Assembly (NCBI GenBank): GCA_002386585.1
Contig: DGIZ01000007.1
Span: forward strand, 1-25,221
Direction of reading: 5' to 3'
From: Brevundimonas sp. UBA4609
GTDB lineage: Bacteria; Pseudomonadota; Alphaproteobacteria; Caulobacterales; Caulobacteraceae
DNA length: 25,221 bases
Part shown: positions 6,517-14,250 of the stretch, piece by piece
Layout: each line of letters opens with the position of its first letter
How positions within the stretch are numbered: position 1 is the first letter of the stretch
Translations under genes and position numbers: made by a program
The notes under the pieces: generated by a model
Databases searched by the model: none
Told to the model about the DNA's origin: nothing
The model's input: the letters and a program-made list of their open reading frames with translations, nothing else

Positions 6517-7167
6517 TCAGGCCGGCTTTTCGACCAGGCGCTTGTCCAGATAGGCGCCGACGCGGCGTTCGACGGCGCCGATATGGTCCTGCCAGAAGTG
6601 GGTCGCGCCTTCTTCCAGCTCATAGTCGATGACGATGCCCTTCTGGGTGCGCAGCTTGTTGACCACGCGCTCCACCTCGGCCGGGGGCACCACGGTGTCG
6701 GCCGTGCCGTGAAGGAACAGGCCCGAGGCCGGGCAGGGGGCCAGGAAGCTGAAATCGTAGATGTTGGACGGCGGCGACACCGAGATGAAGCCGTCGGTCT
6801 CGGGGCGGCGCATCAGCAGCTGCATCCCGATGTAGGCGCCGAACTGATAGCCCGCGACCCAGGTCTGGGTGGCGGCCGGGTTGTTGGCCTGCAGCCAGTC
6901 CAGCGCCGTGGCGGCGTCGGCCAGTTCGCCGATGCCGCTGTCGAACTCGCCCTGCGACTTGCCGACGCCCCGCGAATTGTAGCGCAGGGTGGCGAAGCCG
7001 CGCTGAACGAACAGCTGGTGCATCGTCAGCGCGACCGGATTGTTCATGTGCCCGCCCGCCTTCGGGTGCGGGTGCAGGATCAGGGCGATCGGCGCGTCGG
7101 GGCGCTTGCCGGGCGAGTAACGGCCTTCGATGCGGCCAGCGGCGCCGGGCAGGATGACTTCAGGCAT
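6517..7167 (-). CDS. Alpha/beta-hydrolase-fold protein with Gln at the nucleophile position
   Basis: A 216-aa protein of the small alpha/beta-hydrolase family (COG2945-like). Fold landmarks are present: the oxyanion-type loop LILHPHPKAGGHMNN (about 29-43), YNSRGVGKSQGEFD (about 63-76), the acid-site strand LFLHGTADTVVPP (about 150-162) and the late His in GATHFWQDH (about 188-196). The nucleophile elbow, expected as G-x-S-x-G, reads G-Y-Q-F-G (near residue 107); the codon there is CAG, not a serine codon. Classical Ser-His-Asp hydrolysis is therefore doubtful unless another residue substitutes. The start is ATG 7167, with a 12-bp palindrome (GGATCGCGATCC) directly upstream. It is divergent from iscR and converges on the TerC-family gene. 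The substrate is unknown. Confidence 0.88.
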   Translation of the reverse strand: MPEVILPGAAGRIEGRYSPGKRPDAPIALILHPHPKAGGHMNNPVALTMHQLFVQRGFATLRYNSRGVGKSQGEFDSGIGELADAATALDWLQANNPAATQTWVAGYQFGAYIGMQLLMRRPETDGFISVSPPSNIYDFSFLAPCPASGLFLHGTADTVVPPAEVERVVNKLRTQKGIVIDYELEEGATHFWQDHIGAVERRVGAYLDKRLVEKPA

Positions 7168-7211
7168 GGATCGCGATCCCTACAATCAACAGAGGTTTCG
7201 CCGGACGGATA

Positions 7212-7245
7212 ATACTTGACCAGGGAGGTAGGACTTTCTAAGTCC
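7212..7245 (+). promoter_or_regulatory. iscR promoter with predicted IscR-type operator
   Basis: About 100 bp upstream of iscR is ATACTTGACCAGG followed by GAGGTAGGACTTT. This resembles the ATA(C/G)TTGACC...GTCGGA-type site bound by cluster-loaded IscR at suf/isc promoters. TTGACC (7216-7221) can serve as -35 and TCTAAGTC (7237-7244) as a Caulobacter-type -10. The -10 lies within a perfect inverted repeat, GGACTT-TCT-AAGTCC (7231-7245). This layout would let IscR repress its own operon when clusters are plentiful. The remainder to the ATG contains TGACC (7289-7293) and GTTAGAAT (7306-7313), which could be a weaker second promoter. Confidence 0.6.
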
Positions 7246-7328
7246 CCGGTGCGCGACGCACTCGCCAGCGAGGCCGGGGGTCTTAGCATGACCGCTCCGA
7301 AAAGCGTTAGAATTTTGAGGTTATAGGG

Positions 7329-7796
7329 ATGCGCCTGTCGACAAAGGGACGTTACGCCGTGATGGCGATGGCCGATCTGGCGAAAAACGGCTCGGGCCGG
7401 GCCGTGTCCCTGGCTGAAATCGCGGCGCGTCAGGAGATTTCGCTCAGCTATCTGGAACAGCTGTTCGCGCGACTGCGCAAGGGCGGCCTGGTCAAGAGCA
7501 TTCGCGGGCCGGGCGGCGGTTATCGCCTAGCCAAGGGGCCGGACGAGACAGTCGTGGCCGACATCGTCCTGGCCGTCGATGAGCCGATCCGCGCTACCCG
7601 CTGCGCCGCTCATGGCACGCCGCGAGGCTGCATGAACGGCGGGGCGCGCTGCATCACTCATGATCTTTGGGAAGACCTCGGCGCCGAGATCCATCGCTAT
7701 CTGGCCGGGGTCAGCCTGGAGGACGTGATCGAAAAGCGGACAAGCCGCGCCCGTATGGGACAGAAGGACGTCGGGTCCATGGAGGCGGCGGCGTGA
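7329..7796 (+). CDS. iscR: Rrf2-family iron-sulfur cluster regulator (IscR)
   Basis: A 155-aa transcription factor. The N-terminal winged helix (residues 1-70) is typical of Rrf2/IscR: MRLSTKGRYAVMAMADLA, then the recognition helix SLSYLEQLFARLRKGGLVKS, then the wing RGPGGGYRLAKG. Three conserved cysteines, Cys92, Cys101 and Cys108, plus His111 in CITHDLW, can bind a [2Fe-2S] cluster; spacing (C-x8-C-x6-C) is wider than in E. coli IscR (C-x5-C-x5-C). As first gene of the suf run it most likely represses the operon in response to cluster supply. The start is ATG 7329, with GAGG upstream. Its TGA overlaps the GTG start of the next gene (GTGA), so the two are translationally coupled. Confidence 0.95.
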   Translation: MRLSTKGRYAVMAMADLAKNGSGRAVSLAEIAARQEISLSYLEQLFARLRKGGLVKSIRGPGGGYRLAKGPDETVVADIVLAVDEPIRATRCAAHGTPRGCMNGGARCITHDLWEDLGAEIHRYLAGVSLEDVIEKRTSRARMGQKDVGSMEAAA

Positions 7797-8929
7797 GCGT
7801 CTATCTGGATTACAACGCTTCCGGCCTGGTTCGTCCTGAAGTTCAGGAAATCATGGCCAAGGCCTTGGCTGACAATGGAAACCCTTCGGCCGTTCACGCC
7901 GCCGGCCGCCGTGCGCGTGCGCGCGTCGAGACGGCCCGTGCTCAGGTGGCTGATCTGGTGGGCGCCGATCCGACGGCGCTCATCTTCTCCTCGGGCGGAA
8001 CCGAGTCCAACGCCCAGGCTATCCACAGCGCCCTGGCCGCCGGTTGCGAGCGGCTGATCGTCGGCGCGACCGAGCATCCGTGCGTGGCCGAAACCGCTAC
8101 GGCGAGCGGCGCGCAGGTCGAGGTTTTGCCGGTGGACGCCAATGGCGTAGTCGATCTGGCCTGGCTGGCTGAGGCGCTGGCGCGTCCGGGGCGAGCCGTC
8201 GTCGCCATTCATCACGCCAATAACGAAAGCGGCGTGATCCAGCCGATCGCTGAGGCGGCGGCGCTCGTCCGCGCGGCGGGCGGCTGGCTGCACGTCGACG
8301 CCATCCAGTCCGCAGGCAAGATTCCGGTGACGATGCGGGCGCTCGGCGCCGACAGCCTGACCCTTTCGGCGCACAAGCTGGGCGGGCCTCAAGGCGTGGG
8401 CGCCCTTGTGCTCAAGGACGGCGTGTCCGCCGTTCGCATTCTGCACGGCGCCGGTCAGGAGCGCGGCCTGCGCGCTGGGACCGAGAACGTTCCGGGCATC
8501 ACCGGGTTCGGCGTCGCCGCCGACTGCGCGGCCCGTGACCTGGACGCCGCCGGGGCTCATGACGTCTGGCGCGACGCGGCCGAGGCGAAGGTCAAGGCCG
8601 CGGGTGCGACCATCATCGGCGGCGCAGTCGAGCGGCTGCCCAACACCCTGTTCATGGCGGTCGAGGGCTGGGACAGCCCGCAACAGCTGATCACCCTGGA
8701 TCTGGTCGGGGTCATGGTCTCGGCCGGTTCGGCCTGCTCGTCGGGCAAGGTCAAGCCGTCCAAGGCGATCAGCGCCATGGGCCTGCATCATCTGGCGACC
8801 GGGGGCGTGCGCGTCTCCGGGGGCTGGAGCACGACCGAGGCCGACTGGACCCGGTTCGCCGACGCTTGGGTCGCGGCCTGGGACAAGCACAAGGCGCGCT
8901 TGCAAGAGCGCGTAAAGGAATTCGCGTAA
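7793..8929 (+). CDS. Cysteine desulfurase, NifS/IscS-like (group I)
   Basis: A PLP enzyme of 378 aa that removes sulfur from L-cysteine as an enzyme-bound persulfide, supplying SUF assembly. It begins (V/M)SVYLDYNASGLVRPEV, the usual family start. Lys195 in SAHKLGGPQG is the PLP Schiff-base lysine; the His/Asp/Gln site is seen in VDAIQSAGK. The persulfide loop is SAGSACSSGKVKPS with Cys315. The start is GTG 7793, overlapping the iscR stop. An in-frame upstream start at 7667 exists, but it would overlap iscR heavily and add low-complexity Arg/Gly-rich sequence, so I rejected it. It lies 3 bp before sufB. This operon also holds a second desulfurase, sufS. Confidence 0.94.
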   Translation: MSVYLDYNASGLVRPEVQEIMAKALADNGNPSAVHAAGRRARARVETARAQVADLVGADPTALIFSSGGTESNAQAIHSALAAGCERLIVGATEHPCVAETATASGAQVEVLPVDANGVVDLAWLAEALARPGRAVVAIHHANNESGVIQPIAEAAALVRAAGGWLHVDAIQSAGKIPVTMRALGADSLTLSAHKLGGPQGVGALVLKDGVSAVRILHGAGQERGLRAGTENVPGITGFGVAADCAARDLDAAGAHDVWRDAAEAKVKAAGATIIGGAVERLPNTLFMAVEGWDSPQQLITLDLVGVMVSAGSACSSGKVKPSKAISAMGLHHLATGGVRVSGGWSTTEADWTRFADAWVAAWDKHKARLQERVKEFA

Positions 8930-8932
8930 GCT

Positions 8933-10399
8933 ATGGCTATTGTTCAGGAAACAATCGATACGGTCGCGGAGCTGGAGCGGTACAAGTACGGCTTCACCAC
9001 CGACGTCGAGCAGGAGTTCGCCCCCAAGGGCCTGAACCCGGACATCATCCGCTTCATCTCCGAGAAGAAGGGGGAGCCGGAGTGGATGCTGGAGTGGCGC
9101 CTAGCCGCCTATGAGCGCTGGCTGGCCATGGAAGAGCCGACCTGGGCGGCGGTGAAGTACGATTCCGTCGACTATCAGGACCTCTACTACTACGCCGCGC
9201 CGGTGAAGAAGGAAGGGCCGAAGTCGCTGGATGAGGTCGATCCCGAACTGCTGGCCGTCTACGAAAAGCTGGGCATTCCGCTGAAGGAGCAGGAAGTCCT
9301 GGCCGGCGTTCAGGGCGCGCCCAAGGTGGCGGTCGACGCCGTGTTCGACAGCGTCTCCGTCGTCACCACCTTCAAGGAGGAGTTGGCCAAGGCGGGCGTG
9401 ATCTTCATGCCTATTTCCGAGGCCTTGCGCGAATATCCTGATCTTGTGCGTCAGTATCTGGGCACGGTCGTCCCGGTCAGCGACAACTATTTCGCGGCTC
9501 TGAACAGCGCGGTCTTTTCCGACGGCAGCTTCGTCTACATTCCGCCGGGCGTGCGCTGCCCGATGGAGCTGTCGACCTATTTCCGTATCAACGCAAGCCA
9601 GACCGGCCAATTCGAGCGGACCCTGATCATCGCCGACAAGGGTTCCTACGTCTCCTATCTGGAAGGCTGCACCGCGCCGATGCGCGACGAGAACCAGTTG
9701 CACGCGGCGGTCGTGGAGATCATCGCCCTAGACGACGCCGAGGTGAAATACTCGACCGTACAGAACTGGTACCCCGGCGACGCTGAGGGCAAGGGCGGCA
9801 TCTATAACTTCGTGACCAAGCGCGCCGACTGCCGCGGCGACCGTTCCAAGGTCAGCTGGACCCAGGTCGAGACCGGCTCGGCCGTCACCTGGAAGTACCC
9901 GTCCTGCATCCTGAAGGGTGAGGAAAGCTCGGGCGAATTCTACTCCATCGCCATCACCAATGGTCATCAGCAGGCCGACACCGGCACCAAGATGTTGCAT
10001 CTGGGCAAGAACAGCCGCAGCCGCATTATCGCCAAGACGGTCTCGGCGGGTAAGTCGGACTCGACCTATCGCGGCCTGGTGTCGATCCATCCCAAGGCGA
10101 CCGGCGTGCGCAACTTCACCCAGTGCGACAGCCTGCTGATCGGCAAGGAATGCGGCGCCCACACCATACCCTACATCGAGGTCCGCAACGGCTCGGCCCA
10201 GCTGGAGCACGAAGCGACCACGACTCGCCTGTCCGAAGCTCAGCTCTTCTACGCCCAGCAGCGCGGCCTGTCGGAAGAAGAAGCCGTGGCCCTGCTGGTC
10301 AACGGCTTCGTCCGTGACGTCCTGCAGGAACTGCCGATGGAGTTCGCCGTCGAGGCCCAGAAGCTGGTGGCGATCAGCCTTGAAGGCTCGGTCGGCTGA
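8933..10399 (+). CDS. sufB: Fe-S cluster assembly scaffold SufB
   Basis: SufB is the core scaffold subunit of the SufBC2D complex, where persulfide sulfur and iron are assembled into clusters. It is 488 aa, the standard length. Recognisable segments are the N-terminal helical part with [19 protein letters not shown], the [26 protein letters not shown] stretch, [19 protein letters not shown] and the beta-helix end ARGLS-type [10 protein letters not shown]. The C-terminal cysteine in TQCDSLLIG corresponds to the family's cluster/sulfur-accepting Cys. The start ATG 8933 lies 3 bp after the desulfurase stop. It is followed by sufC after a 21-bp gap. Confidence 0.98.
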   Translation: MAIVQETIDTVAELERYKYGFTTDVEQEFAPKGLNPDIIRFISEKKGEPEWMLEWRLAAYERWLAMEEPTWAAVKYDSVDYQDLYYYAAPVKKEGPKSLDEVDPELLAVYEKLGIPLKEQEVLAGVQGAPKVAVDAVFDSVSVVTTFKEELAKAGVIFMPISEALREYPDLVRQYLGTVVPVSDNYFAALNSAVFSDGSFVYIPPGVRCPMELSTYFRINASQTGQFERTLIIADKGSYVSYLEGCTAPMRDENQLHAAVVEIIALDDAEVKYSTVQNWYPGDAEGKGGIYNFVTKRADCRGDRSKVSWTQVETGSAVTWKYPSCILKGEESSGEFYSIAITNGHQQADTGTKMLHLGKNSRSRIIAKTVSAGKSDSTYRGLVSIHPKATGVRNFTQCDSLLIGKECGAHTIPYIEVRNGSAQLEHEATTTRLSEAQLFYAQQRGLSEEEAVALLVNGFVRDVLQELPMEFAVEAQKLVAISLEGSVG

Positions 10400-10420
10400 G
10401 TGAGTTGAAGAAGAAAAACA

Positions 10421-11170
10421 ATGCTTAAGATCAATAACCTCCACGTCTCCGTCGCCGATAAGCCGATCCTCAAAGGTCTGACGCTCGATGTGCCTGCGGG
10501 CGAAGTTCACGCGGTCATGGGGCCGAACGGGGCGGGCAAGTCGACGCTGGGTTACAGCCTGTCGGGGCGCCCCGGCTATGAGGTGACGGACGGTTCCGCC
10601 TCGTGGAACGGCGCCGACCTGCTGGATATCGAACCGGCCGAGCGGGCGGCGGCGGGCCTGTTCCTGTCGTTCCAGTATCCGATCGAAATCCCCGGCGTGC
10701 CGGCCATGACCTTCATCCGCACGGCCCTGAACGCCCAGAAGCGCGCGCGGGGCGAGGAAGAGGTTTCGGCCCCCGCCTTCCTGAAGCAGGTCAAGGCGGC
10801 GTCGCAGTCGCTGAAGATGGATTTCGACATGCTGAAGCGGCCGCTGAACGTCGGCTTCTCCGGCGGTGAGAAGAAGCGGATGGAGATCCTGCAGATGGCT
10901 CTGCTGGAGCCGTCTCTGCTGATCCTGGATGAGACCGACTCCGGCCTCGATATCGACGCCCTGCGCATCGTCGCCGATGGGGTGAACGCCATGCGCAGCC
11001 CGGAGCGGTCAATGCTGGTGATCACCCACTATCAGCGCCTGCTGGACTACATCAAACCGGACCGCGTCCACGTCCTGGCGGGCGGCCGCATCGTCGCCTC
11101 GGGCGGGCCGGAGCTGGCGCATGAGCTGGAGGCGGAAGGCTACGACAAGTTCCTTCCGGAGGCGGCATGA
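10421..11170 (+). CDS. sufC: Fe-S cluster assembly ATPase SufC
   Basis: SufC is the ABC-type ATPase that drives conformational change in the SufBCD scaffold; it is cytoplasmic and not a transporter. It is 249 aa. Walker A is GPNGAGKST at residues 34-42, the signature FSGGEKKRMEILQ is at about 146-158, Walker B is LLILDETDSGLD at about 167-178, and the switch His is in VITHYQRLLDYI. The LDETDSGLD wording with GEKKR is characteristic of SufC rather than other ABC proteins. The TGA overlaps the sufD ATG (ATGA). Confidence 0.98.
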   Translation: MLKINNLHVSVADKPILKGLTLDVPAGEVHAVMGPNGAGKSTLGYSLSGRPGYEVTDGSASWNGADLLDIEPAERAAAGLFLSFQYPIEIPGVPAMTFIRTALNAQKRARGEEEVSAPAFLKQVKAASQSLKMDFDMLKRPLNVGFSGGEKKRMEILQMALLEPSLLILDETDSGLDIDALRIVADGVNAMRSPERSMLVITHYQRLLDYIKPDRVHVLAGGRIVASGGPELAHELEAEGYDKFLPEAA

Positions 11171-12189
11171 AGGCGCTCGCCCGGCTGGATCTGACCGACG
11201 CCGCGACCTTCCCCTCGCGGCGGGTTGAGGAGTGGAAATACAGTGATCTGAAGCGTTTTCTTCGTGAAGCGCCTGAGCCGTCCGGCACCGCCGTCGTGGG
11301 GGCGCCGGGGCCGTTCTATGATCTGGGCGGCGACGCCGTCGTCTTCGCCAACGGCCGCCCGGTCGGGGTGAAGGACTACATCGCCTCGGGCGATCAGACG
11401 CTGCGCTTGCGTTTCATCTCTGACGCCGTCGGTACAGGCCATACGGCGGCGGCGCGCATCGTCGCCCGTCCCGGCGCGCGCCTGCTGCTGCTGGAGACGC
11501 ACGAGGGCAAGGGCTCGGCCTATGTCGCTCACAACAAGGTCGAGATCGACGTCGCCGCCGACGCCGAGGTGATCCGCATCGTCCTGACCGACGAACCCGC
11601 CGACGCCATTTCCGTGGCCGAGGCTGAGGTGCGGCTGGAGGCGGGCGGCCGTTATCGCCAGACCATCGTCGCTACCGGCGCCAAACTGCAACGCCACGAG
11701 ACCCGCCTGCGGCACGGGGCCGAAGGCGCCGATGCGCGCGTGGACGGCCTCTATCTTCTGAACGGCGCGCGCCATTCGGACCAGACGTCGGTGATCGACC
11801 ACGTCTCGCCGAACGGCACGACCAGCCAACTGATCAAGGGCGTGGTCCGCGACGAGGCGCGCGGCGTCTTCCAGGGCAAGATCCTGGTCCAGAAGGGCGC
11901 GGACGAGACCGACGCCCGCATGGGGCACCACGGCCTGATCGCCTCGGATCGCGGCGAGATCGACGTGAAGCCCGAGCTGATCATCTACGCCGACGAGGTG
12001 CAGTGCGCCCACGGCGCGACCGTCGGGACGCTGGATGAAAGCGCCCTGTTCTACATGCAGCAGCGCGGCGTTTCGGCTGATGAAGCCCGCGCCCTGTTGA
12101 CCCACGCCTTCCTGATCGAGGTCGTCGACCGCATCGAGCATGAAGGCGCCAGAGAGGTGGTGCGGGAATGGCTGACGGCTCGCCTGTGA
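11167..12189 (+). CDS. sufD: Fe-S cluster assembly protein SufD
   Basis: SufD is the SufB paralogue that completes the SufBC2D scaffold and is linked to iron acquisition. It is 340 aa, shorter than the E. coli protein (423 aa) but in the range I expect for alphaproteobacterial SufD. It has the N-terminal helical lead (FPSRRVEEWKYSDLKRFL), a central beta-helix (GARHSDQTSVIDH) and the family end FQGKILVQKGADETDARM, LIIYADEVQCAHGATVGTLDE and YMQQRGVSADEARALL. The Cys-His pair in QCAHGATVG is typical. The start ATG 11167 overlaps the sufC stop; the end overlaps the assigned sufS start by 22 bp. Confidence 0.96.
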   Translation: MKALARLDLTDAATFPSRRVEEWKYSDLKRFLREAPEPSGTAVVGAPGPFYDLGGDAVVFANGRPVGVKDYIASGDQTLRLRFISDAVGTGHTAAARIVARPGARLLLLETHEGKGSAYVAHNKVEIDVAADAEVIRIVLTDEPADAISVAEAEVRLEAGGRYRQTIVATGAKLQRHETRLRHGAEGADARVDGLYLLNGARHSDQTSVIDHVSPNGTTSQLIKGVVRDEARGVFQGKILVQKGADETDARMGHHGLIASDRGEIDVKPELIIYADEVQCAHGATVGTLDESALFYMQQRGVSADEARALLTHAFLIEVVDRIEHEGAREVVREWLTARL

Positions 12190-13436
12190 CCAACGCACCT
12201 GTGAACAAGGTTGGCGTGACGGGGTTCGACCCCTATGCCGCCCGCGCGCAGGTTCCGATCCTGTCGCGTCAGGTGAACGGCAAGCCGCTGGTCTATCTGG
12301 ACAGCGCGGCTTCGGCCCAGAAGCCGCGTGCAGTGATCGACGCCCTGGTTGCGTCGATGGAAGGCTCCTACGCCAACGTCCACCGCGGTCTGCACACCCT
12401 GTCGAACGAGGCGACCGAGGCCTATGAACGTGCGCGCGAAATCGTCGCCCGCTTCCTGAACGCCCCGTCGCCGGAGACCATCGTCTGGACCAAGGGCGGC
12501 ACCGAGGCGATCAACCTGGTGGCCAACGGCGTCGGCCTGTCGATCCAGCCGGGCGACGAGATCATCGTCACCGAGATGGAGCACCACTCCAACATCGTGC
12601 CCTGGCACATCCTGCGCGAGCGGCGCGGGGCGGTGCTGAAATGGGCGCCGATCAAGGATGACGGCTCGCTGGACATGGAGGCCTTCGCCGCCCTGCTGGG
12701 GCCGAAGACGAAGCTGGTCGCCGTCACCCACATGTCGAACGTGCTGGGCACCATCAATCCGGTCGCCGAGATCACCCGTCTGGCCCATGCGGTCGGGGCG
12801 CGGGTGCTGATCGACGGCTGTCAGGGGGCGGTCCACGCGGCGCCGGACGTCCAGGCCATTGGTTGCGACTACTATGTCCTGACCGGCCACAAGCTGTTCG
12901 CGCCCACGGGCATCGGCGTCCTGTACGGCACGGCGGAGGCGTTGGAGGCCCTGCCGCCTTATCAGGGCGGCGGCGAGATGATCGAGACGGTCGAGGAGGA
13001 GCGCGTGACCTATGCGCGTCCGCCGCACCGGTTCGAGGCCGGCACCCCGCCGATTCTGGAAGCGATGGGCCTTGGCGCGGCGATCGAGTGGCTGGCGCAG
13101 TATGAGCCGGCGGCGATCCAGGCGCATGAGAAGGCTCTATATCATCATGCCGTCGAGCGTCTGCGCGAGTACGACTGGTTGCGGATTCTGGGCGAAGCAG
13201 AAGGGAAGGGCGCCATCCTGACCTTCGCCGTCGAGGGCGCGCACGCGCATGACGTGGCGCAGATCATGGACCGATACGGCGTCGCCGTGCGGGCCGGTCT
13301 GCACTGCGCCGAACCGCTGGCGAAAAGACTGGGCGTGACCTCGAGCACGCGCGCCTCCTTTGCCCTATATAACACCATGGAGGATGCAGACGCCTTCGTG
13401 GACGCGCTGATCAAGGCGCGCAACTTCTTCGTGTGA
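12168..13436 (+). CDS. sufS: Cysteine desulfurase SufS (group II)
   Basis: A second PLP desulfurase, of the SufS/CsdA type, 422 aa, normally working with SufBCD. The family opening QVPILSRQVNGKPLVYLDSAAS follows a longer N-terminus than usual. Lys242 in TGHKLFAPTGIGVLYG is the PLP lysine, and Cys380 in VRAGLHCAEPLAKRLGV is the active cysteine (most family members read RAGHHCA). I list ATG 12168, which has AGAGAGG ten bases upstream, although it overlaps sufD by 22 bp. GTG 12186 (overlapping the sufD TGA as GTGA) or GTG 12201 are realistic alternatives. No sufE or sufU partner gene is in the window. Confidence 0.96.
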   Translation: MADGSPVTNAPVNKVGVTGFDPYAARAQVPILSRQVNGKPLVYLDSAASAQKPRAVIDALVASMEGSYANVHRGLHTLSNEATEAYERAREIVARFLNAPSPETIVWTKGGTEAINLVANGVGLSIQPGDEIIVTEMEHHSNIVPWHILRERRGAVLKWAPIKDDGSLDMEAFAALLGPKTKLVAVTHMSNVLGTINPVAEITRLAHAVGARVLIDGCQGAVHAAPDVQAIGCDYYVLTGHKLFAPTGIGVLYGTAEALEALPPYQGGGEMIETVEEERVTYARPPHRFEAGTPPILEAMGLGAAIEWLAQYEPAAIQAHEKALYHHAVERLREYDWLRILGEAEGKGAILTFAVEGAHAHDVAQIMDRYGVAVRAGLHCAEPLAKRLGVTSSTRASFALYNTMEDADAFVDALIKARNFFV

Positions 13437-13441
13437 CGAGT

Positions 13442-13840
13442 ATGGACGCCAAGACCGACAACGCGATCAGCGACAGCGACGCCTTCGCCGCCAGCTGGGA
13501 TGAGCCGCAGAAGAGCGCCCTGTCTCAGGCCGAGCTGGACAAGCTGACGGACGACCTGATCGAGGCGCTGAAGACGGTGTACGACCCGGAAATCCCGGTC
13601 GACATCTATGAGCTCGGCCTCATCTACAAGGTCGACGTGTCCGACGATCGCGACGTGCTGGTCGAGATGACGCTGACGGCGCCGGGCTGCCCGGTCGCCG
13701 GCGAAATGCCCGGCTGGGTCGAGACGGCGGTGTCCAAGGTCGAGGGCGTGCGCAGCGCCAAGGCCAATCTGGTGTTCGATCCGCCGTGGGACGCCTCCAA
13801 GATGAGCGACGAGGCCAAGCTGGCCCTGAACATGTTCTGA
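13442..13840 (+). CDS. sufT: SufT, MIP18/DUF59-family Fe-S maturation factor
   Basis: A small cytoplasmic protein with one DUF59 domain, an auxiliary factor in maturing iron-sulfur proteins in organisms with SUF. It is 132 aa from ATG 13442; GTG 13433 within the sufS stop would give 135 aa. After a polar N-terminal lead (SDAFAASWDEPQKSALSQ) comes LIEALKTVYDPEIPVDIYELGLIY, with the DPEIP motif at 48-52, then TLTAPGCPVAGEMPG with the conserved Cys83 (numbering from ATG 13442). That Cys and the DPEIP motif define the family. It lies between sufS and sufA, as in many alphaproteobacterial suf operons. Confidence 0.93.
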   Translation: MDAKTDNAISDSDAFAASWDEPQKSALSQAELDKLTDDLIEALKTVYDPEIPVDIYELGLIYKVDVSDDRDVLVEMTLTAPGCPVAGEMPGWVETAVSKVEGVRSAKANLVFDPPWDASKMSDEAKLALNMF

Positions 13841-13850
13841 CGAGGCCATG

Positions 13851-14249
13851 ATGACCGAGCTTCAGACCACGACCCGACCCCGACGCCCCCGGCCCAAGGC
13901 GGTGACCCTGACGGACGCCGCCGCCGCGCGCGTGCGCGAAATCATGGACAACGCCGAAAAGGATTACGTCGGGCTGCGCGTCGGCGTGAAGAACAGCGGC
14001 TGCGCCGGGCAGGAATACACCTTCGCCTATGCCGAAGAAGCCCTGCCTCTGGACGAGGTGGTCGAGGACAAGGGCGTCACCATTCTGATTGAGCCCAAGG
14101 CGGTCCTGTTCCTGATCGGCACCGAGATCGACTATGAGGTGACGAAGCTGGCCTCGAAGTTCGTCTTCCGCAATCCGAACGAGACGGACGCCTGCGGTTG
14201 CGGCGAGAGCGTCACCATCATTCCCGCCGCTGCTCTGGACGCCGACTGA
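13851..14249 (+). CDS. sufA: A-type Fe-S carrier protein (SufA/IscA/HesB family)
   Basis: An A-type carrier that accepts a cluster from the scaffold and hands it to target proteins. It is 132 aa from ATG 13851; ATG 13848 would add one Met. I prefer the second ATG because GAGG (13842-13845) is 5 nt from it but only 2 nt from the first. The three ligand cysteines are Cys51 (NSGCAGQEY) and Cys115/Cys117 (DACGCGES), one residue higher if the first ATG is used. The N-terminus is extended by a basic Arg/Pro-rich tract (TTRPRRPRPK). The stop is only 1 bp before the metN start, so suf and met genes are contiguous. Confidence 0.94.
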   Translation: MTELQTTTRPRRPRPKAVTLTDAAAARVREIMDNAEKDYVGLRVGVKNSGCAGQEYTFAYAEEALPLDEVVEDKGVTILIEPKAVLFLIGTEIDYEVTKLASKFVFRNPNETDACGCGESVTIIPAAALDAD

Positions 14250-14250
14250 C

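Noticed and set aside
7667..7792. N-terminal extension of the NifS-like desulfurase starting at 7667
   Set aside because: It overlaps iscR by 130 bp, encodes Arg/Gly-rich non-conserved sequence, and the GTG at 7793 gives the normal family start (SVYLDYNAS).
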